NCBI GenBank assembly: GCA_046597455.1
Contig: JBKJKJ010000432.1
Coordinates: 1 to 9,092, forward strand
Origin: JAQGMV01 sp046597455
Lineage (GTDB): Bacteria > Pseudomonadota > Gammaproteobacteria > Burkholderiales > SG8-41
Direction of reading: 5' to 3'
Length of the DNA stretch: 9,092 nt
Shown: positions 6,173 to 9,092 of the stretch, piece after piece
Layout of the letters: every line of letters starts with the position of its first letter
Position numbering within the stretch: the stretch's first letter is position 1
Notes under the pieces: generated by a model
What the model saw: the letters and a program-made list of their open reading frames with translations, nothing else
Told to the model about the DNA's origin: nothing
Databases searched by the model: none
Program-made: the position numbers and the translations under genes

Positions 6173-7470
6173 AACATGATCCAGCCGCCGCTGGGGGGCG
6201 TGGTAAACGCCGCCAGCGCAGTTTCCGCCCGCACCGTCACCTGACGCTCGCCGGCGGTGCCGCGGAGTTGTTCGATGCTGTCGGTGTACATGGCGCTGCG
6301 AACGCGTCCCGTGCCGAGGTTGCCGCCGCTGGAGCTGAAAGGATGCGGTCCCTCGACACGGATGTCGCCGGCGTAAAACCCGAAGGCCTCCCCGCGCTTC
6401 ACGCCGTGCCACTGGAAAGCCTCGAGATAGAACTGGGTCATCACCGCGTAGCCGTCATAGGGGTTGAAGATATCGACGTCCTTCGGGCCCAGCCCGGCGC
6501 CCTCGTACATCCGCTTGGCCGCGCGGTCGGTCCACATCTCGATCAGATCCAGGTCTGCCTGCGTGCTGGGCTGCTTGAAGTTGTGCTGCGAATGATTGAG
6601 CACGTAGACCGGCGGCTGCCGCATGTCCTTCGCGCGATCAGCGGTGGTGAAGAGGTACGCGGTCGCCGCCTGCACCGGGCGGTCGCAATCCCATATCCGC
6701 AGCGGATTCAGGATGAAGCGCGAGGTCTTGTAATCCTCCACGGTGATCGGCTCGACGCCGTGGGTGGCGTTGAAGCCCCACGGTGTCAGCATGCCGTTGC
6801 GGTGCTGATTGATCACGAACGGTGCGAGATCGTCGTGGTGGCCGCCGTATTTCAGGCAGTACTGGTTGTGCGGGAAGGTGTTGATGAAGTCGTTCCCCCC
6901 GTGATTGCCCCACGGCACCGTCCACTGGCGGGCGCCGCGCGCATAGTCGTCGGCGTTTTCGCCGCCGCGGCGATACCGCCCCTCGAGGTTGCCGCAGGGA
7001 TAGATCATCAGACACGTGGTGCACACGCCATCGCCCACCGCCTGCGCAGCCATGCCGATCATTTCACCGATAGTCGGCACTTTGGTGGGGGCGAACTTGA
7101 CGTTACGCAGCCCCATCGTCTTGACGAGCCACTGCGCGTTCACCAGCGTGAGTCCCAACTCGGAGTCGTAGGGGGGATCGAAGTACGGGCGCGGCGCCCA
7201 CTTCGACGCGGAACCGCCGCTGGGGCCGGCGATGTGACTGTCGCAGCAGATCACGCCATCGACCTGATCCGCTGTAACGCCGGCTTCGTCCATGGCTTTC
7301 TGACACGCGAGGATGCAGTAGGCACCCAGCGTCTTGTCCATCGAGACGCCGTCCCAGCGCCGATCCACCGGGGAATGCCCGTACCCGGCCACCGCGACTT
7401 TGCCGCGATGTTCCCAGACGCCCTGACCGTCTTTATCCCTGCGCCATGCGTAATTACCCGGAGTAGCCAT
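6154..7470 (-). CDS. Thiolase-fold (SCP-x/Ltp2-like) protein, probable aldolase-type acyl-CoA enzyme
   Basis: A 438-residue thiolase-superfamily protein. N-terminal KVAVAGYGHSPVDRR (24-38) and QKAMDEAGVTADQVDGVI (57-74) are the usual thiolase start. DCDRPVQAATAYLFTTADRA (261-280) matches the conserved DGA-A region, and HPFSSSGGNLGTGRVRS (376-392) the C-terminal GG loop. Two catalytic features of true thiolases are missing. No cysteine is found from 78 to 149, where the nucleophile should lie, and the HDxF-like site reads YDGY (338-341). Actinobacterial Ltp2 aldolases, which cleave a beta-hydroxyacyl-CoA side chain with DUF35 partners, share both traits, so a retro-aldol (or C-C forming) reaction is more likely than thiolysis. 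The ATG at 7470 has GGAGG about 7 nt upstream, inside the last codons of the DUF35 gene, with a 3-nt gap, so the two are coupled. The substrate is unknown. Confidence 0.9.
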   Translation of the reverse strand: MATPGNYAWRRDKDGQGVWEHRGKVAVAGYGHSPVDRRWDGVSMDKTLGAYCILACQKAMDEAGVTADQVDGVICCDSHIAGPSGGSASKWAPRPYFDPPYDSELGLTLVNAQWLVKTMGLRNVKFAPTKVPTIGEMIGMAAQAVGDGVCTTCLMIYPCGNLEGRYRRGGENADDYARGARQWTVPWGNHGGNDFINTFPHNQYCLKYGGHHDDLAPFVINQHRNGMLTPWGFNATHGVEPITVEDYKTSRFILNPLRIWDCDRPVQAATAYLFTTADRAKDMRQPPVYVLNHSQHNFKQPSTQADLDLIEMWTDRAAKRMYEGAGLGPKDVDIFNPYDGYAVMTQFYLEAFQWHGVKRGEAFGFYAGDIRVEGPHPFSSSGGNLGTGRVRSAMYTDSIEQLRGTAGERQVTVRAETALAAFTTPPSGGWIMFGKHAD

Positions 7471-7473
7471 TCG

Positions 7474-7884
7474 TCATCCTCCCACGCGCCATTCGTGAAT
7501 CAACTGGCCCGGTGCCACTTCCTCGAATGTGACTTCGACGGCAGCGCCCACCGGCACCTCGTAGGGCGGGGTGCCGGGAAGGTTGGAGTAGAAATTGACG
7601 GTCGGATCCTCGTCGAGGGTGACCATTGCCAGGTTGTAAGGCTGGTCGGGCATGCGCCGGTTGAGCCGGCCATCCTCGATGACGATATACGTGGCGATGT
7701 GGCCTTTGCCGCTGACCTCCTTCCATGCGAGCTTCGCAGCAGACCCGCAGACCTGGCAGGTCTCCTGCGGCGGATACTGCAGCTTGTCGCAGCTGGTGCA
7801 GTGCTGCAGGACCAGACGCCTGGAATTGACCGCATCCCAGAACGGCTTGCTCAATTCATCGGGTACCGGAATCAGCTTAGGCAT
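7474..7884 (-). CDS. DUF35 Zn-ribbon/OB-fold acyl-CoA-associated protein
   Basis: A 136-residue protein of the DUF35 (OB-fold nucleic-acid-binding-like/Zn-ribbon) family, a partner subunit of SCP-x/Ltp2-type thiolase-fold enzymes in acyl-CoA metabolism. The Zn knuckles are C29-x2-C32 and C43-x2-C46 (HCTSCDKLQYPPQETCQVCG). The stretch WKEVSGKGHIATYIVIE (about 53-69) starts the OB-fold, which runs to the C-terminal GQLIHEWRV. The helical start ELSKPFWDAVNSRRLVLQ is typical. The ATG at 7884 has GGAG 7-8 nt upstream. The gene ends 3 nt before the thiolase ATG, so the two products are probably made together and form a complex, as in ChsH2-DUF35/Ltp2 systems, where the DUF35 domain is fused to a hydratase. 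Here it stands alone. Confidence 0.93.
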   Translation of the reverse strand: MPKLIPVPDELSKPFWDAVNSRRLVLQHCTSCDKLQYPPQETCQVCGSAAKLAWKEVSGKGHIATYIVIEDGRLNRRMPDQPYNLAMVTLDEDPTVNFYSNLPGTPPYEVPVGAAVEVTFEEVAPGQLIHEWRVGG

Positions 7885-7963
7885 CGTGTCACTCCAGGCT
7901 TCGTCCAGGGCAGGGGCGTGTATCTGCGCAGCCGCTCGAGCGTTCGTCGCCGCTCGTTCGGTG

Positions 7964-7996
7964 CGGGTTCAGGGTTCAGAGCGTTCAGCGTTCCAG
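7964..7996. repeat. Short GTTCAG repeat tract
   Basis: gttcag occurs at 7967-7972, 7974-7979 and 7983-7988, with a near copy (gttccag) at 7990-7996, spaced 7, 9 and 7 bases. It lies in the 115-base gap (7885-7999) between the DUF35 and aldolase genes, which otherwise holds only the DUF35 ribosome site. Confidence 0.6.
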
Positions 7997-7999
7997 CTT

Positions 8000-8800
8000 T
8001 CAGTACCCGCCGGTGTTGGGCCCGCTGGCGGGGAGTGGTGTCCAGCCGGTCAGGCGCCCGACCTCCGCCTTCATGTAGCTCGACATCGCCCCGCGGTCGG
8101 TTCCGAGCATCACCATCTGGAAACCCTGATCCAGATAGCGCTGCGTGAACTTCGAGCTCGCGGTGTGGATGCCGGCGATCTTCTTGTGCTTTTTGCAGGA
8201 TTCGAGAATGCGGTTGACGGTCTCGATGTGTTTCGGCTCGTCGTTGTCCATCACCGGCGCGAGTCCTAGGGCGAGCGCGAGATCGGTGGGCCCGATATAA
8301 GCCGCATCCACGCCGGGCGTCGAGATGATCTCGTCGAGCTTCTCGATGCCTTCGAGCGTTTCGATCATCACGATGCAGGCCACTTCGTCGTTCGCATGCT
8401 TCTGATAGTCGGCCCCCGCGTAAAGCAGCACGCGATTCGGTCCGTTGCTGCGCATGCCCGCCGGCGGGTAGCGGCATGCGGCGACTGCGCGCTCGGCTTC
8501 CGCCCGGTTGCTGACCATCGGCACGATCACGCCGTAGGCGCCCGCATCCAGAACTTTCATGATCATCGCCGGTTCGTTCCACGGCACGCGCACGATCGGC
8601 GTGACATTCGTCGTGGAAATCGCGGTCAGCATCGGCACCGTATCGGAATAATCGATGCATCCGTGCTGCATGTCGATGCACAGCCAGTCCAGGCCGGTAT
8701 GGGCCATCACCTCGGCCTGCACGCAGTGCGGTATCGAAAGCCAGCCGCCCACGGCAGGCTTGCCTTCACGCCAGAGTTTTTTCAAGCGATTCATGCGCAT
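8000..8800 (-). CDS. HpcH/HpaI family aldolase (class II, pyruvate-type)
   Basis: A 266-residue metal-dependent aldolase that cleaves, or condenses, 2-oxo-4-hydroxy acids with pyruvate or a related oxo acid as one partner. Family members act on 2,4-dihydroxyhept-2-enedioate, 2-keto-3-deoxy-rhamnonate and similar acids. Catalytic residues line up by eye: H46 in DMQHG (base), R71 in VRVP, E147 in IVMIETLEG and D173 in YIGPTDLALALG (metal ligands). GAYGVIVPMVSNRAEAE (87-103) is the conserved barrel strand. The length is usual. The ATG at 8800 has GGGGAGGAG about 6 nt upstream, while the ATG of Met3 would be further away. It follows the oxidoreductase gene by 71 nt and precedes the DUF35 gene by 115 nt, all on one strand. 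The true substrate is not visible, so specific names such as HpaI should not be used. Confidence 0.95.
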   Translation of the reverse strand: MRMNRLKKLWREGKPAVGGWLSIPHCVQAEVMAHTGLDWLCIDMQHGCIDYSDTVPMLTAISTTNVTPIVRVPWNEPAMIMKVLDAGAYGVIVPMVSNRAEAERAVAACRYPPAGMRSNGPNRVLLYAGADYQKHANDEVACIVMIETLEGIEKLDEIISTPGVDAAYIGPTDLALALGLAPVMDNDEPKHIETVNRILESCKKHKKIAGIHTASSKFTQRYLDQGFQMVMLGTDRGAMSSYMKAEVGRLTGWTPLPASGPNTGGY

Positions 8801-8825
8801 GTCGTTCTCCTCCCCAAGATTGATG

Positions 8826-8855
8826 CTCCCGCGAGCTGCCCGAGTATAGCGGGAG
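8826..8855 (-). promoter_or_regulatory. Inverted repeat enclosing a TATACT box upstream of the aldolase gene
   Basis: ctcccgc (8826-8832) and gcgggag (8849-8855) are a 7-bp inverted repeat. On the minus strand the loop edge reads TATACT (8843-8848), a possible -10 box about 43 bases before the aldolase ATG. No convincing -35 lies at the right spacing, so this may instead be an mRNA hairpin between the two genes. Confidence 0.3.
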
Positions 8856-8871
8856 GCGTTTTCACGCGGCT

Positions 8872-9092
8872 TCAGTCGAGAGGCAGGTAGACCCGGCGAC
8901 CTTCGCGGCTCGAGATGTGAACCGCTTCGGTGAAATCCATGTAGTTGACCGCATCGATGAACGAGGTTCGGCGGACCTGCTCGTGTCCGCGAATCGCACC
9001 GATGAATTCCTCCTCGACCCGCCAGCGGTAAATCTTGTCCTCGGGGATGGGAATCCGGGTCATCTCCTTGTCCCCGCGCCGGGCGCCCGAAA
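8872..9092 (-). CDS. Gfo/Idh/MocA-type oxidoreductase, C-terminal end only
   Basis: The last 72 residues of a gene entering from the right edge. The frame is open from 9092, so Met at 9063 is an internal residue. RWRVEEEFIGAIRG, then NYMDFTEAVHISSREG and RRVYLPLD match the C-terminal signature of NAD(P)-dependent sugar/polyol oxidoreductases of the Gfo/Idh/MocA superfamily (EFIDAIRG, FTEAV, S..G..V.LPL). The N-terminal Rossmann domain is outside the window, so cofactor and substrate cannot be judged. It is the first visible gene of the leftward group with the aldolase, DUF35 and thiolase-fold genes. Confidence in the family is moderate because only the tail is seen. Confidence 0.75.
   Translation of the reverse strand, partial: SGARRGDKEMTRIPIPEDKIYRWRVEEEFIGAIRGHEQVRRTSFIDAVNYMDFTEAVHISSREGRRVYLPLD

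Noticed and set aside
5485..8148. Very long plus-strand open frame of 887 codons
   Set aside because: It lies opposite the HAD, thiolase-fold and DUF35 genes, each of which has family motifs and a ribosome site. The plus-frame protein is rich in Arg, His and Ala, with no recognisable domain, as expected for an antisense frame in GC-rich DNA.

Overview
The window is GC-rich and tightly packed, with weak non-ATG starts and several genes separated by only a few bases. The gene content is a class III CoA-transferase pair, a TAXI-type TRAP transporter, an SCP-x-like thiolase with a DUF35 partner, an HpcH/HpaI aldolase and a Gfo/Idh/MocA oxidoreductase. This is typical of accessory catabolic clusters in Proteobacteria, most likely Burkholderiales-type Betaproteobacteria or related Alphaproteobacteria. 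The assignment is by gene content only, because there is no rRNA or marker gene.

Layout. (A) Positions 1-1977, minus strand: two adjacent CaiB/BaiF CoA-transferases 2 nt apart. The second (left) one runs off the window and carries an apparent one-base frameshift near 280. (B) 1978-2172: a divergent control region with a 13-bp tandem repeat and several small palindromes. (C) 2173-5656, plus strand: an AT-richer cupin gene, a TAXI solute-binding protein, a fused TRAP permease of 628 aa, and a 30-aa single-helix membrane ORF that overlaps the permease stop. (D) 5668-9092, minus strand and convergent with C: the C-terminal end of a Gfo/Idh/MocA oxidoreductase, an HpcH/HpaI aldolase, a DUF35 Zn-ribbon/OB protein, a thiolase-fold protein lacking an obvious nucleophilic cysteine, and a minimal HAD-type phosphatase.

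Working model (inference): the TRAP system imports an organic acid, the CaiB-type enzymes form its CoA thioester, the DUF35/thiolase pair cleaves or forms a C-C bond on the CoA ester, and the HpcH/HpaI enzyme cleaves a 2-oxo acid product to pyruvate or a related fragment. The oxidoreductase would adjust a hydroxyl or keto group. The substrate cannot be read from the sequence. No tRNA, rRNA, CRISPR array, insertion sequence or phage gene was seen, and no gap of 300 bases or more lacks a gene. The most distinctive points are the Ltp2-like, cysteine-less thiolase with its DUF35 partner, the Asp/Glu split between the paired CoA-transferases, the frameshift, and the overlapping transporter micro-ORF.
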